From contig JALIRH010000003.1 of NCBI GenBank assembly GCA_023055505.1, forward strand, positions 31,188,842 through 31,252,841: a stretch of DNA of 64,000 nt, in the 5' to 3' direction. This DNA comes from Callipepla californica brunnescens (taxonomy: Eukaryota; Chordata; Aves; Galliformes; Odontophoridae). The position numbers and the translations under genes are program-made. The notes beneath the pieces are model-generated. The model saw nothing but the letters and a program-made list of their open reading frames with translations, was not told the origin of the DNA and did no database searches. Within the stretch, counting starts at the first letter, position 1. Each line of letters starts with the position of its first letter. Below are positions 24,301-36,765 of the stretch, piece after piece.

Positions 24301-27300
24301 GATTTTAGAGTCACCCAATCCTTGAAAGAATCAGGTGATGGATTGTTGTCAGTGAATAATTCCCTCAGGGTCGTATCAGGACACAGTAGAGGTCCCTGGG
24401 GCTTGTAAGGGATAGCTGGGATCAGACAGCTACTTCTACCATGGATGCATGAACACAGCTTCAGAACGCCTGCCCTGGAATTATTTCCACAAGGACATTA
24501 TGTTAGGGTAGCAACTCAGCATCGGTTGGAGCCACGTAGATCCTGTTTTGTTCATCATCAGCCCTGTATTTTCATCATGAGTGAAAACATCAGGCGAGCT
24601 AAGGCAGCCTAGTGACAGTCATAGTGATGCTGACTCAAAACCAATCTTGGTATTCCAGTTTCTGAGTCAGTGGTGACAGGACACATTGCACTAGTAATGG
24701 GCTTCTTATCTGAGGATGAGCTGCCGTGCTATTGCAGAAGCCTAGTGACTCATCCAGGGAGTATCTGCACTACTATTTGTCTAGCAGGGAATGCTGATAT
24801 TTAGTTAGGGGGAAATGGCCCTGATCCAAAGGAGTGAAGTAATGGTATGAGAGTAGTAATAATTTACTTCTGCAAAGTGCCTCTTACTGTGAAGAATCAC
24901 TCAACAGATTATATATGTGTACATGTAGGATCAATCAGTCCCCTCTGCAGGGGACTCGCCAACCATTCTGCATCAAGAATGCGGCACAAAAGCATCTTGG
25001 AGAAGAACAGTTTCTCCAAATGAGTACACAGAAAGAGGATGTTGTGCAAGGAAAAACACGCATGACATTTTTACAAGTATTTGTCTCTTCAAACAGGAGA
25101 CTCTTGTCTTCTACTTTCCCAATGCCAGAGCAAGGTTTTGCATGAACTTTGAAAAACAAACATCTAGGATGAGAGAAAAACTCAAAGCATGAAGGAAAAC
25201 AATAAAGACATGTATATTAGAAAGATGAAAGCACAGCAGCCTACCTGCACTGTTGCCTTCAGTCAGATGTACACAGATCCCCTAGTCTCTGCACACACAT
25301 AATGCATCACAAAGCCCTGTCAAGACCTCCCAAAGCACAACAGTATTGCAGCTTCCCCTAATGAGGGGACCCATCTAGACAGGGTCAAGATGACATGGGT
25401 GAATCCAACAGCGGAAAAGAAGTAATACCCTCTTGTGCAAGAGGAGTCACCACGCCTGCTTTGCGTGCTTACTACCCCTGCTGATTAGCACTGTTGGGTT
25501 TTATACAAGGACAAAAAAAAACCCAACATATTCAGCTCATGGAGGTGGAAAAGCTCCTCCGAACTCCACAATTTCATCCAAAATTAGGTTAGCTGTGGGT
25601 GTCATCTGTCAGCTCCCACCTACTCTCCACAAGGGAGGAGCCTGAGAGGACAGGATCCTTCTCACCCAGAACATCCTCTGCTCTGCCCAGAGCAGCAAGC
25701 AGTGCTTATGCTCTGGAGCTGCTCCATGGGGGACCAGGCTCCTTCCTGGCCCTCTCACATGCCATTCTATGGCCTCACTGGCCCACAGTACTTCTATACT
25801 TTTGTTGAACTGCACTTCTGTCTCCAGCTCTGCTATAAAAAGGCGTGATTGCGTCTTCTTTCCTACCTCACCACACTGCCTCACTCTCTCCATTCTGCTG
25901 CTATCTGGATGAAAATAAAATAAATCAAAATATTTTCAGCTCTTTCAGCTCTCTGACCCAGCTCAGAGCAGCAGGAGTACTCATACGAATGCAGTGCAGC
26001 CTCTGACACCTGCCTTTGTTCCCACTCTTCACAGACAAGTGGCTCCATAAGCCTTGGCCTAAACCTTACCCACACCAGAGGCATCTGTGAGGATATAGAA
26101 AGTGGGCACAAGTGGGCACTTGGCAGAACGATGGAGTGCCTCAAAGAAGGGTTATTTCATATCTTCATGGCAAAGTGTTATTATCTTGCTCTTTTCACAA
26201 TAATCTTACAGGTAAGCGCAGGAAGGTTCAAATAACTGTGGTTATTAATTCTGCATGAGGTGTTACATGAAGCTTTGCAGTGCTAGCAGTCTTAGGAGGA
26301 ACAGTAGGGCCATGAAACAAGTCAAATACAATTAGAAAGAAAAAAAAAGTCCTATTCTTGTCAATTACATGTAGGTTTTAGTATAAGAATGACTGCAATA
26401 AATATAAGTAAGCATCTCAGAACAAAGGGAAAAAAGACAACAGGTTTTTCAAGACACTGCCAGCCAAGCAAAGAATAGTATACTCGGTGTGGAATTTCAA
26501 AGACAAGCAGCATTGACTTAATTGTTCCCCTTTCAAAGTCTGTGGGGGTTTTGGGATTGATTTCCAATTTTGCTACCGGTAGTATAGGCTGGAACTTAAC
26601 AGGGCTGAAAAGATCTTTCCTCCACCTTCAGTTTTACAGACTCCCTTTCTATTTGTAACTGCGGAAGGTCTTCTTTTCATGCCAGCTACAAAACTTTTTA
26701 CATAGAAAAATCATAAATATTCAATCCTATTGAATTTTCTCGTAGTGTAGTTTAGAAGTAGGAAGCGAGGCAGGAAAAGCAACATCACAGAAGCAGAAAA
26801 AAATCTGCAAACATTGTGGAGTCCCTCTGCAGCAAACCACAGCTACTGTCTGGTGCGTGGGTTTTTTTTGGAGTGTTGCAAGAAATTTTAATCTGGGAAG
26901 ATATGAGGTGGATTCCATGAGTGCCTGACTCACTGCACAGAAAGAGTAGGTAAGAGCCAGACTGTAAGGCTGTTGCAGTCTAGGAACCGTTGAGATCGAA
27001 ATCCAATCAGATTGCTGGTATAATTTAATTAAAATTATACAACACACACACTTGAATTCATGTATATGGAGCATCACAACCCCAAACCTCTTCTGAAAGC
27101 TAATTATGTATTCATATCGCAGTAATAACTAAATATCAATGGCAGTGATGTTTTGAGTATGTTCTGTGCCATTCACAGCCTTGTGCTAGATGGCATATGA
27201 ATCAGTCCCCCCAATACAACTTCACACGTAGAAAGGGCACTTGATAAGGATGAGCAAATGAACATACGCATGGGTCTGGTGCTCTGCCACCCCTCCATTT

Positions 27301-28129
27301 GCACAGCACAGCTCACTACCTGCTGGACAGCTATTTTTCATACGTTAGTTATTTGGAATGTCAACAAATACATGTTTATGTATAAATGTCGATTATGCCA
27401 ATGTAAAGGAAACCAAGATGATATTAATGATCCTCTCCGCACTCCTCTTTGATTTTATTTTCATTTGATTTATGGAGCTGGCTTCTGTGTTGCAGGGCGG
27501 CTGAGGTTTAAAAGCATACATGATGGATCTCTCCTGCCGAACTATCCAGCAGCCTTCAGAGCCAAGGTCACATCTTAAACCATTCCCTTGCTCGTAATCA
27601 TGTCAGAGTCAATAAACATTTATATCTGAATACCAAATGTAGCAGTGCTGGTGGTTTAGATTAAGGAGGAAGGAACACGAGTCAGGAAGAGAGACTGCTC
27701 TATTGGTTTTCTCTGTCAAAGCATCTTTGATCAGTACCACTAGCATCTCTCACCACCTGTCCCATCTCCTGAGGATATCCTACCTGCAGGCTCTTGTAAG
27801 AAACATGAGTACTCCAGTGTTTTTACAGAACCTTTAAAAGTGATCAGCTCTGGTCTTTTTTCAAGGTGAGAACTGATCTCCTCTGCCATGAATCTGCAAA
27901 GCTAACAAAACAATTCAGACATGTTCAGGAGGGTGTTTCCAATGTCATCAGGACAGATCATAAATTTCACCTCTTCTGCCAAAAATGGGAGATAAGCTGT
28001 AGGCTAAATTGCAAACTCAGCTCAGTCAGCTCAAGGCTCAGCCCAAACGCTTCTGACACCCCCGCACATATGTTGAAGTATTTGCAGTTAGCCTCTGGCT
28101 TTCAAAATTGGCATTTAAGTAGATAGAGT
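21325..28129. other. Noncoding stretch, no gene recognised
   Basis: AT-rich with simple-sequence patches: a T run near 22527-22540, an (AAAT)n run near 23168-23182 and an A run near 26339. Open frames are short and unrecognised, the longest being 116 codons at 26727-27077 on the minus strand. The last part (about 27440-27660) is less repetitive and may be the left edge of the candidate conserved block at 28130. Confidence 0.5.
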
Positions 28130-28480
28130 TTGTGCTCCTCTGGGTCTGAAATAAATTCTACTGAGTGGAAAATAAAGTATGTAAATTATTAGTCTCAAGA
28201 TTGGGGTAATTAGAGGGTTAGTCGATTTGTATTGGCAATTGCAACAACAAACAGAATGCTGCAGCCTGTTTCCTGCATCCCACCGGACCAATCGGCACTT
28301 AATGACAGGGAAATGAAAGGCACGCTGCCGAAAAGCCAGCCCTCCAAATGGCAGCTGGGCTTAGGAGCTGCCTTCTATTATTTTTTTCTGCCATTGCTGC
28401 ATGTAGGTTGCTTGAAATCTCACCTTTGTGGGAAATTGGGGAAAATGAGGGACTTGTGACTGACCAAAAATGCATAGAAA
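28130..28480. promoter_or_regulatory. Candidate conserved noncoding element A
   Basis: A non-repetitive block with closely spaced motifs. It has a homeodomain core TAATTA at 28207-28212, CCAAT at 28288-28292 followed by CGG, and a TALE-type TGACAG at 28303-28308 directly after TAA. CAATTG-like and CCAT-rich segments lie around them. Its complexity and low simple-repeat content resemble enhancers conserved among amniotes. This is a judgement by eye: no alignment was possible, and individual motifs occur often by chance. Confidence 0.25.
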
Positions 28481-31400
28481 AAAACTTCATGTGGAGCGAT
28501 GCTTGTTTGTAAGTCGTTTCAAATCATCCATTCAGAGCAATCACCAGAGGGATGGGTTCACAGTGGCAAAACAATAACATTTAGGAAATGTTTTCAGTAC
28601 ACTTCAGTAAATTCAGAATACCCTTCTGTGCCCCTTTCCTTTTTGAGCAAGTTTCACAATCTAGACAATTTTAGAAGAGAGAAGTGGAGAAAAAAGAACA
28701 AGCAGAGTTCAAATCCCCGGCTAAAAGCAGAGCCTGACGTAAACCCATGCATGCCAGCTGCAGCAGGCCTAAAGCAAATGCTGCAGCAGCACAGCCAAAT
28801 TCCTCATTGTTGTACACCTTACCCAGATATTCTTGCCAAGAAAAACCTGTGAAAACTCTTTCCTGCTTTGTAACATCATACAGCATCTTTTCTTGTGTCC
28901 AACATAAAATACAGAGCAGCAGTGATCCAGGATGGCCAAAGTAATGGTCATCCATCTGAACCCCAAGCCTGGCTCATGATGGTCACACTGCTTTTAATTG
29001 CTATTTTCACACAAAAACTCACTCACCTTCAAGCTTGGAAGCCACTGGGAGCACAGATCAGGGCTCTCTCTCCCACTCTGGCACAGATATCCACAAGGCT
29101 GTATGTTAGCCTTTAGCAGCCTTGAAAATGCTCCTGAAAAGCTATGTGCATCCCCTCCCATTTCTGATGGGAACTACTCGCTATGCTCTGAAGAAAGACT
29201 CACCCATTACCGTGCAGTACCATGAAGTTAAGCAGTTCTACACCGTGAGTAGCAAATTTTGATGCCACAAATGTTTGACATGTTCTGACATGTTAATCAG
29301 TACACAGTTGCTCTTAGAGGAAAAAAAAATACAGAGGGAAAGAGAGAAATTAGAACTCCCTAATTGATTCAGAAACAGAAAGGATCAGGAATATTTCAGA
29401 TCATTTATTCATGGTTAACAATTTATCCAGCCCTAATGATAGCCGCTAGAACATTTTCTTACCTGCAATAATAACTACATTTATATCATGGCTGCTATCT
29501 AAACGAACAGAAGATTAAATATGCAATTAGATGATCAGATGCTACAAAAGTATCACTGATAATTTTTTTCACAATTGGTAAAAAAAATAAAAATGCTAAA
29601 GACTGTGTGTAATTGCTGCCCATCATTTAACATGGAGTTACAGAGACTCCCACAAGAGCCCTTAGGGAGCCAGAGGGTGGGCCCAAGGCATCTTCAGTCC
29701 CCAAAAAAACCTACAAGCCACCCAAAACAAAGCACAAGCAGGCAAAAATAAATAAATAAATAAAGTTTTTCTGCTTGCGAAGGCTTGAGCATCAATTATA
29801 AACACAAAAAGAAATGGAGGAGCCCAGAGATGCCATGAAACACCAGAGCCGAACCAGGACAACACAAGGCACGAAGTCCTGAGAAGAGTTAAGCAAAGAG
29901 ACTTCTGCTCCAGCGTGCTGAGCTCAGTGAGGTCTCAATGCTGCAGGCAAGGACACCAACCAAGGACACCGACCAGCTGCAGTCCCTGGACTGGCAGAAA
30001 AGTAAGACTGGCTTTGCAACAAAGAAGAAATGCAAAGCAACCCTTGATTCCATTACCATTTTCCCCAGCTATGGAAACAATCTATCACGACACTTTATAT
30101 TTAGCTGAACGTTTGCGTCAAGAAAGATAAAAACAGGAAGAGCATTGATGTCTTTTTTTTTTTTTATGCTGTTCCACGTATACTGCTTTTCAAAGGGGGT
30201 AACATTTTATTTCTGTTCTGCAGGTAGTATAGATGAAATGCATAATAGACAAAAAGGTATGGAAAGGAAAAGAACAGATACAGCATATTTCATTTCGTGG
30301 AACCACAGAATATATTACCAACTAGAAAAGATCCATATTCGAATTTGAGAAAATGCACACTGGTGTTATCTTTCCTTATGTGACACCTCAGATGCTTTGT
30401 TCCCATTAAGGTCTTCTTCCATGGAAAAGACCAGAGAGCAACCCTGGGGCTTCGATTTTCTCACCCACAAGTCAGAGAAGGAGAGTTTTGCAAACTGCCT
30501 CTTCTCGTTCTCTCAGCAGGAGTCTATTTTGGTCAGTGTTGTGAGCCCCACTTGTAAGGTTAGCTGACTGCTTGCCTTTTCTGTGTGGAAATGAGAGCAC
30601 TACCACAGATTCAAGGATTTCCTTTTAGAAAGAGAAGTATAAATATAGGAGGATTAGCACGCAGAATGTTTAAATCACAGCAACCTGCAGGATTTATTTT
30701 TATCAGTCCTGCTAGGTGCCATAGCCATAGGAAACAGTAAATTGTAACTCATACAAAGCTCTTCTGCTTCTATTTTGCTAGAACACAGAATAAAGCCAAG
30801 CAGACTTGTAATGACTGTAATTTACAGAATTTTAAGGGACCAAAATGTGATGTATGTGTGCAGAAAGAAAAACACACTGGGTTGCGATTAGCTGTGGGCG
30901 ATGCAGCCATGTGGCTGAACCTCAGAGCAGTGAGATGACACCTATCACACAGCCAGCAGCTATGCTATGTTTAATAATTGATATTAAGGTGACCAGAGTA
31001 AAACGTTTAAATATTCCCAAAGGAATTTTATGAAGGAATTTACTTTTCAATACTTTTTTTTTTTTTTACTTTTACTCCTATTCAGAACAGACTATCAATT
31101 CTAAAATACTTCAGTATTCATTTTCTAACCAGCTTTTGTTGGTCCGTGTGCCTTATGGTTTTACAGTTTGACCTAATTTTCACTGTTTCTTTGTCCATTT
31201 CCTAAATAATATCTCTTCCTACAGCTCAATTGGAGTTTATCGCTGGAAGTACATTTCTGTAGGGAGTTCTTTTTCTATGGCCATGCCACAGTTTGTTCCA
31301 AACTTTAACTTATTGAACTCCTTTGATTTCCTTATCTGACCTGGGCATGCCAGGGAGAAATATGTAGAATAGTCTATCAGAGGCAATAACAGCCCTCCTA

Positions 31401-32278
31401 TAGTTAATGAAGCAGCAGTGGCTCAGGTTAATCTGGAGAAACAATCCCTTTAGAAGATGCTCGGTGTACTGCCCTAGAAATCAGAACTAGTTGGTTGAGT
31501 AAAGAAGGCATTTTTCTTTGAATGCAGACCTTCAAAGCAAAGTGAACTCCAGTCCTGTTCCTCAGAACTGTACACCACTCTCAAGGCCTGAGACTCATGA
31601 TGGATGGCCCACATTGTCTGAGGACAAAGCTGTTTATAAATATCCCAGCCTACAACAAAGGGTGTGATCTCACTTATAGCAACTTCAGCCCAGCTTTACA
31701 TTAACATATGTGAAAGAAGATCCAAAGTATATAAACTCTAGAGAGTGAAGTTTCCTCCAGAAATGTGATTTGCTCCCAGTAGTTAAAAGACATTTACGCT
31801 CCCTCCCTAGCACACTGAAAACAGCAGGGATATTCTTTCGAGGAAAAATTGCTTTATGATGCTCTGCTCTTGTTTGCATGCAGTCAGCCCCCTCTATATT
31901 TACTAGTTTTGGGGGTTTTGTTTTTTGGGGTTTTTTTTTTGCTGTTTACCTTTTTACCTTCAGCATCAGGACTTAGCAGCAAACGCACAGAGCACAAAGG
32001 GATCACCAGAAGAAGAAGGTCACCTGACAGTGTAATGGCAGACATAATGTCATGTAGATTTCTGCGTCTGATAACAAATCCATGAAGACAGTTCCTTAAA
32101 AAACTAGCTATGTAGATAATCTATGTCCTCCCCCATTTTGATGAACGCAATTACACTATCTAACTCAGCTCCTCCTACTGTAGCCTTGCAGCACACTGTC
32201 TGCTTTCCTTCCCTTCCAGGCTGGGTGAGAAACATGCAAAATGTCTCAAACACATACCACTCAAGCTGATGGACTCAC
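28481..32278. other. Noncoding stretch, no gene recognised
   Basis: AT-rich, with an (AAAT)n run at about 29749-29766, a T tract at 30152-30165 and another near 31057-31068. Open frames are all under 95 codons except 28499-28852 on the plus strand (117 codons), which I do not recognise. No RNA gene or mobile element seen. Confidence 0.5.
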
Positions 32279-32354
32279 ATGTCTGAAACGCTGTGATGAA
32301 GGCAAGCCAGAAGATTAGAGGAATGCCGCAGCAGGTCATCCAGAAGAAACAGCT
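32279..32354 (-). other. Internal-exon-like interval, minus strand
   Basis: A 76-bp interval on the minus strand is preceded by a strong polypyrimidine tract and acceptor (CTACTTTCCCCTCCAG, AG at 32356-32355). It is followed by a good donor (ACAT|GTGAGTCC, GT at 32278-32277). One frame is open and encodes a hydrophobic, membrane-segment-like peptide with the core IPLIFWLAFITAF flanked by Cys residues. Another frame is also open, so coding is not established. I do not recognise the peptide. It could be a transmembrane exon of an unidentified gene, an exon of a long noncoding RNA, or a chance arrangement. No partner exon was found with confidence. Confidence 0.3.
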
Positions 32355-35300
32355 CTGGAGGGGAAAGTAGAGTGAGAGCAGGCACAGTCCATTAATAACA
32401 GACGTGCTTCTTTCCACTTCAGAGCTCTCGAGGTGCAAAGCTTCAGATGTGCAAGAACTGACAGGCCTGCAGTACTTGTAATTAGGGTACGTAGACAGCG
32501 GCATTTGGCACCGATGAGATGATTTGTGGAGAAAACATATCATTTTGGTCCAATGAAAATATTTAAACACATGTCAAAGGCAGAAATGGGAGGGAGATGG
32601 CAGCAGAGTGGGTGTCAAGATGTTGTGGCCAGAACAGTGAGATGCCCAGAGGTTAGGCAGTGGGAGTACTTCAGTCACCAAATACAAATACCAAATACAT
32701 CAAGGGAGAGTGGCAGTGCAGCTGGAAGGGGTCAGCAGTGCTGAAAGACAAGGCTCCCCAGCACCCAGAGGAAAGAGTCAGTGAAGGCAAAGCCAAAAAA
32801 TAGCAAGCTCCACTGCTGGAAAGCTCCAAAGGTAAAGAAATCTGATGAGTCTGTTGCTGAAGCAAGAGTTCAGCTCATCCATGGGTGAGTCTGAGTGGCT
32901 GTTCCAGAAGGTGAAGGGCTCATACCTCAGGTACAAGCAACAAAACATAATCAGACTGCAATCTGAAATACACCACAGCATTCATGATGTTTAGGAAAAA
33001 CTCACCGATATTATCTCCATTATCAAAAAGAAATGAAAGCATTCATTCAAAACCAAGAAACATTTGGAAAGTGAAATTGCTTTTCTTATTCTGAATTATT
33101 TTCCCCTTAAGTTCATGTTCACCTTGATTTGTTTTAGTGTGACAAGAACTTGAATTTCTGTTGGTGTTTTGTTTGTTTGTTTTCAACTCTCTTCAGAACT
33201 ACATTTTGCTATCAACCTCAGCAGAAGTTTATTTTACATGGAGAATCTAGTTTGATCATGATCTTCCTTTCATTAATATCAAGAAAAGATGGCTTCACTG
33301 AAGTTAGCTGTCTTGAAACTAGTGAAACAGAGTGGAAAAATAAAACCTGTTTTCCTCCATTGTTGGCTCTACAACCTCTGGAGAGGTCAGTTTTCCTCTT
33401 CATTATTTCTGCCTTAGCACCAAAAAAATCCTAGCCATGATCCTGAAGCTTAGCATTATGTTCACGTTTTAGAAACTACCACCTCTGTAATCAGTTTGGA
33501 GGATAGACTTGCACAGCTGCCTAAGAATGCTTACTTCAACGTACTTTGGACATGCTGGTGGAAATACAACCTCTGTCAGGGAAAACAAACTACAAACATG
33601 ACCTGGTGATTTCACCCATGCAATGAGTAAAGATAAGCTACATGGTAACTGTGTATACAAAAGCACTTCTGACAGAAAAGTGTATTTATTCTACTATAGG
33701 GGGATTATAAGGGAGTATAGTAGAATGATCAATGTGAGGAACATATAGATGAACATTGTAGTGGCTTGGCACTCCTGTCGTAGTGGTGTAGTGCTGGTTT
33801 ACATCAGTTAAAACTTGTGCTGGCTGTGACTTATTGGTTAATGTGGCTGCAAAGCTCACCAGTCACTGATTTGAAGTGCTTCCCTGGGGCATCTGTGGAA
33901 GGGTGATGACTTCAAGAAGGCTGTTATCATTACCGTCATGTCACTTAATTGCCCGTGGAACTAAACGAGCTTTAGAAACCTAAACTGAAGTGTTTGTTAA
34001 ACCACCTCAGTTTGGCATGGAACGGGAGAGAAAAAAAAAAAAAAAGGTGAAGAAAATAACACAGGAAAAAAGGCCTTGTATCATTATACAAATCCTATTA
34101 CTGCAAATAATGCAGGTGTATGACAGTACAAAATCAGACCTCTCCATCAGTCTAGGAAAATGACAGCTTTCTGAATTGTCTTTACATTCATTTTTCACTG
34201 GTGAATCACTTCCTGTGGCTGTTCTCGACACAGTCTTCAATAATGATGACGTAAACTACTGCTGTAAATGATAAAAGAAAAAAATATTTCCTTTCTTTAG
34301 ACAGGAAAGTTGAAGTTCCCATGGAAAAGGAAAAGCTCTGACTAGTTGGCACCTGCAGCTATGGCAACCGGCCAGCACAATCATCTAATAAAGTTTGGAG
34401 CAGCAGCAAACTTCTATCACAGCCTTCCCAAATCAAATAGATTTTTGGCATAGAACAACATGTACCTAAAACTCCACAAAGTGATGTGGGATTGCAGTGA
34501 CAAGCAAAATCAGTGCAACATGTCACAAGCAATCACACAGCCTGTCCAATCCTCCAGAAGACAAGGAGACATTTTATCTCTCACAGAGTAGAAGTAATGA
34601 AAGAGTTCCATTCCTTTGTTCATCTCTCAAAAGTGGGGCCCAAGTCTAGCGCAATCTCATGAGCAGCATCTGTTTCATGCTGGCAATTGGACATTTGCCA
34701 GCATTTAGGCCATCATAAATTCATCAGCCTGGGGCACACCTGAGGGAAATCTAGGGCTGGAAGAGCAGGAATGCTGCTGGTCCAGATGAAGACAGTGACA
34801 GCTCGAGGCTGGGAAACCCCCAAGCCCCACAGTGCTGACTCCCCACTCACTTCAGGTGCAGTGTGATGCTGAAGGGTGAGTCCCTCTGGGAGATTAGAGG
34901 AGCAGTGAGTGCTTCTGGAAACACCCTCAGAATCTCCACTCCTCACAGTTAATTTTTACATGAAATCAAATACAAGATGCTAGAGAAATCCTGGAAGGTT
35001 TTGCCTTATCTCAAGTCTTATCTGCTTTCTTTTCTGAACCAGAAGATCTACAATTTTCCCATATATTTGTGATGCTCAAGTAATGACAACACATTTGGTA
35101 CCTTCAGAATACTTAATTTTGAATTTCTATGCATAAAAATTGACCAAAGTCACACTTTTTAATACAAGAAACAAAACAGGAATATGAAGCAAGATAGCAA
35201 ACGCTTCAAAAGCATCTCATGGGTGCTGAATTACTGTTTCTTTGACTCAAGAAGTGAACTTCAGATTTTTTTTCTGTCTGAGGACAGGCAAAGTATGCTG

Positions 35301-36183
35301 GACATATCTAGCAGCATTTGAAACATCCTAGGATGTCCAACCCATTCCAGTCAGTGGACTTCTGGAAAACTGCTGCCCACTGGAGCAGGAGGTAAGAGGA
35401 TAAGCAGAATTTTCTCAGAGCATCTCAAATGATGCTTGATGCTTGAAATTTGCTGAATTGTTTCCTAAATGTTGTGGAGATTTTTTCCAGTGTAGACAAG
35501 TAGGCAGTTTCCTATCTTAAAAATTCACTGCCTATAATCCCAGGATACTAAGAGTCTAACAATGTCACTGTATCTATGTATAACAAGTAACAAACCAGTT
35601 TCAACCAAGCCTTTGCAATGATGGATTACTAGTTTTTAAATAGTTGTCATGCTTCCTTATGTCTGGAGTTGGGTGATCTCTTCACAGGCTCCATGACTGA
35701 TGTAACAAAACACAGACCTTTCCCCCTGAGATAGCTGCTTTCAATCTCTTCACAGGCAAGGGGAGAGCAGACACTTGCAGGCACAATGCATGTATCTCTA
35801 TGTGGGAAAGGGCAAATGCATCACACCATATAAGGGCTTACTTCTCCTAATGACAGAGGGCATGCAGGGTGACCAGCTGAGTTTAAGGAGACCAGAGACT
35901 TTCATGTTCAGCAAGACAGATCCCACCCAGAGCACCTGCCTCCTTCCTTCTGATAATGGCCCCAGGACCTGCAACAGATTGAAGGAAAAGATAGGGAAAC
36001 AGGAGGCCAAGGGCTTGACCTAGATTATCTGAGAGGCTGAAAAAGAACATGCTGCTCTTTTGACATGTTTTCTCATTTTGGAAAAGCAAAAAGCAGGAAT
36101 TGTTATTTTCTAATATGGGCCATTTCCTATTATCTTCAACTTCCTATTACCTTCAGCTTCAAGGATAGCTCTTAGTGAGAAGC
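32355..36183. other. Noncoding stretch, no gene recognised
   Basis: No recognisable protein or RNA gene. There is a small 10-bp inverted repeat at 33689-33725 and a poly(A) run near 34031-34045. An RFX half-site-like GCTATGGCAACC lies at 34358-34369. Open frames are below 95 codons. Confidence 0.5.
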
Positions 36184-36224
36184 TACACTAAAATGCAGGA
36201 GGATGTGCCCTGCATTTTAGTGTA
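36184..36224. repeat. Perfect 16-bp inverted repeat (hairpin)
   Basis: TACACTAAAATGCAGG at 36184-36199 is followed, after a 9-base loop, by its exact reverse complement CCTGCATTTTAGTGTA at 36209-36224. Pairing stops on both outer flanks. The stem is too short for a typical microRNA precursor and has no T-tail of a bacterial terminator, which would not apply here anyway. It may be a mutational palindrome made by template switching, or a structured element. Confidence 0.9.
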
Positions 36225-36585
36225 ATTTTTGCAGTAATTTTTCATTTTTTCATTAGAGCACAGAATTGAAATGCCTCTGATTCACATCAGTCTAAATGGA
36301 AATGTGTCAGATGAGTTTGTGGTGTCAGTTCAGTGCTAAGTTTGCAGTGCCATTCACTGGAAAGACCAGCACAACATAAGCTTTCTCAAGAGGACAACTG
36401 TTCAGCTGCATCAACCCCTGAATCACTGCACCTGGAGGGGCAGTGCATGACTGTGGTGCCTCACTCAGGCACTCAACATGGAGAGGTGATGGAAACAAAA
36501 GTCCCTTGAGATTATCAGCTGGAGATATCAAAATCAAAAAATAAAATAAAATAATGACCAAAAATAATAAAAATGAAAAATAGAA

Positions 36586-36765
36586 GAGGGAAGGGAAGGG
36601 AAGGGAAGGGAAGGGAAGGGAAGGGAAGGGAAGGGAAGGGAAGGGAAGGGAAGGGAAGGGAAGGGAAGGGAAGGGAAGGGAAGGGAAGGGAAGGGAAGGG
36701 AAGGGAAGGGAAGGGAAGGGAAGGGAAGGGAAGGGAAGGGAAGGGAAGGGAAGGGAAGGGAAAAA
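36586..36765. repeat. (AAGGG)34 pentanucleotide microsatellite
   Basis: From 36591 to 36760 the plus strand is 34 perfect AAGGG units, preceded by one imperfect unit (GAGGG) and followed by AAAAACAAAC. The absence of any interruption over 170 bp implies recent expansion and likely length variation between individuals. Every reading frame through it gives a Gly/Arg/Lys/Glu repeat on one strand and Ser/Leu/Pro/Phe on the other; these are artefacts. Upstream sequence (36535-36580) is A-rich, so the repeat may have grown from an A-rich tract. Confidence 0.98.

Noticed and set aside
32831..32836. Plus-strand donor-like AAAG|GTAAAG near 32831
   Set aside because: No matching acceptor with a polypyrimidine tract was found nearby.
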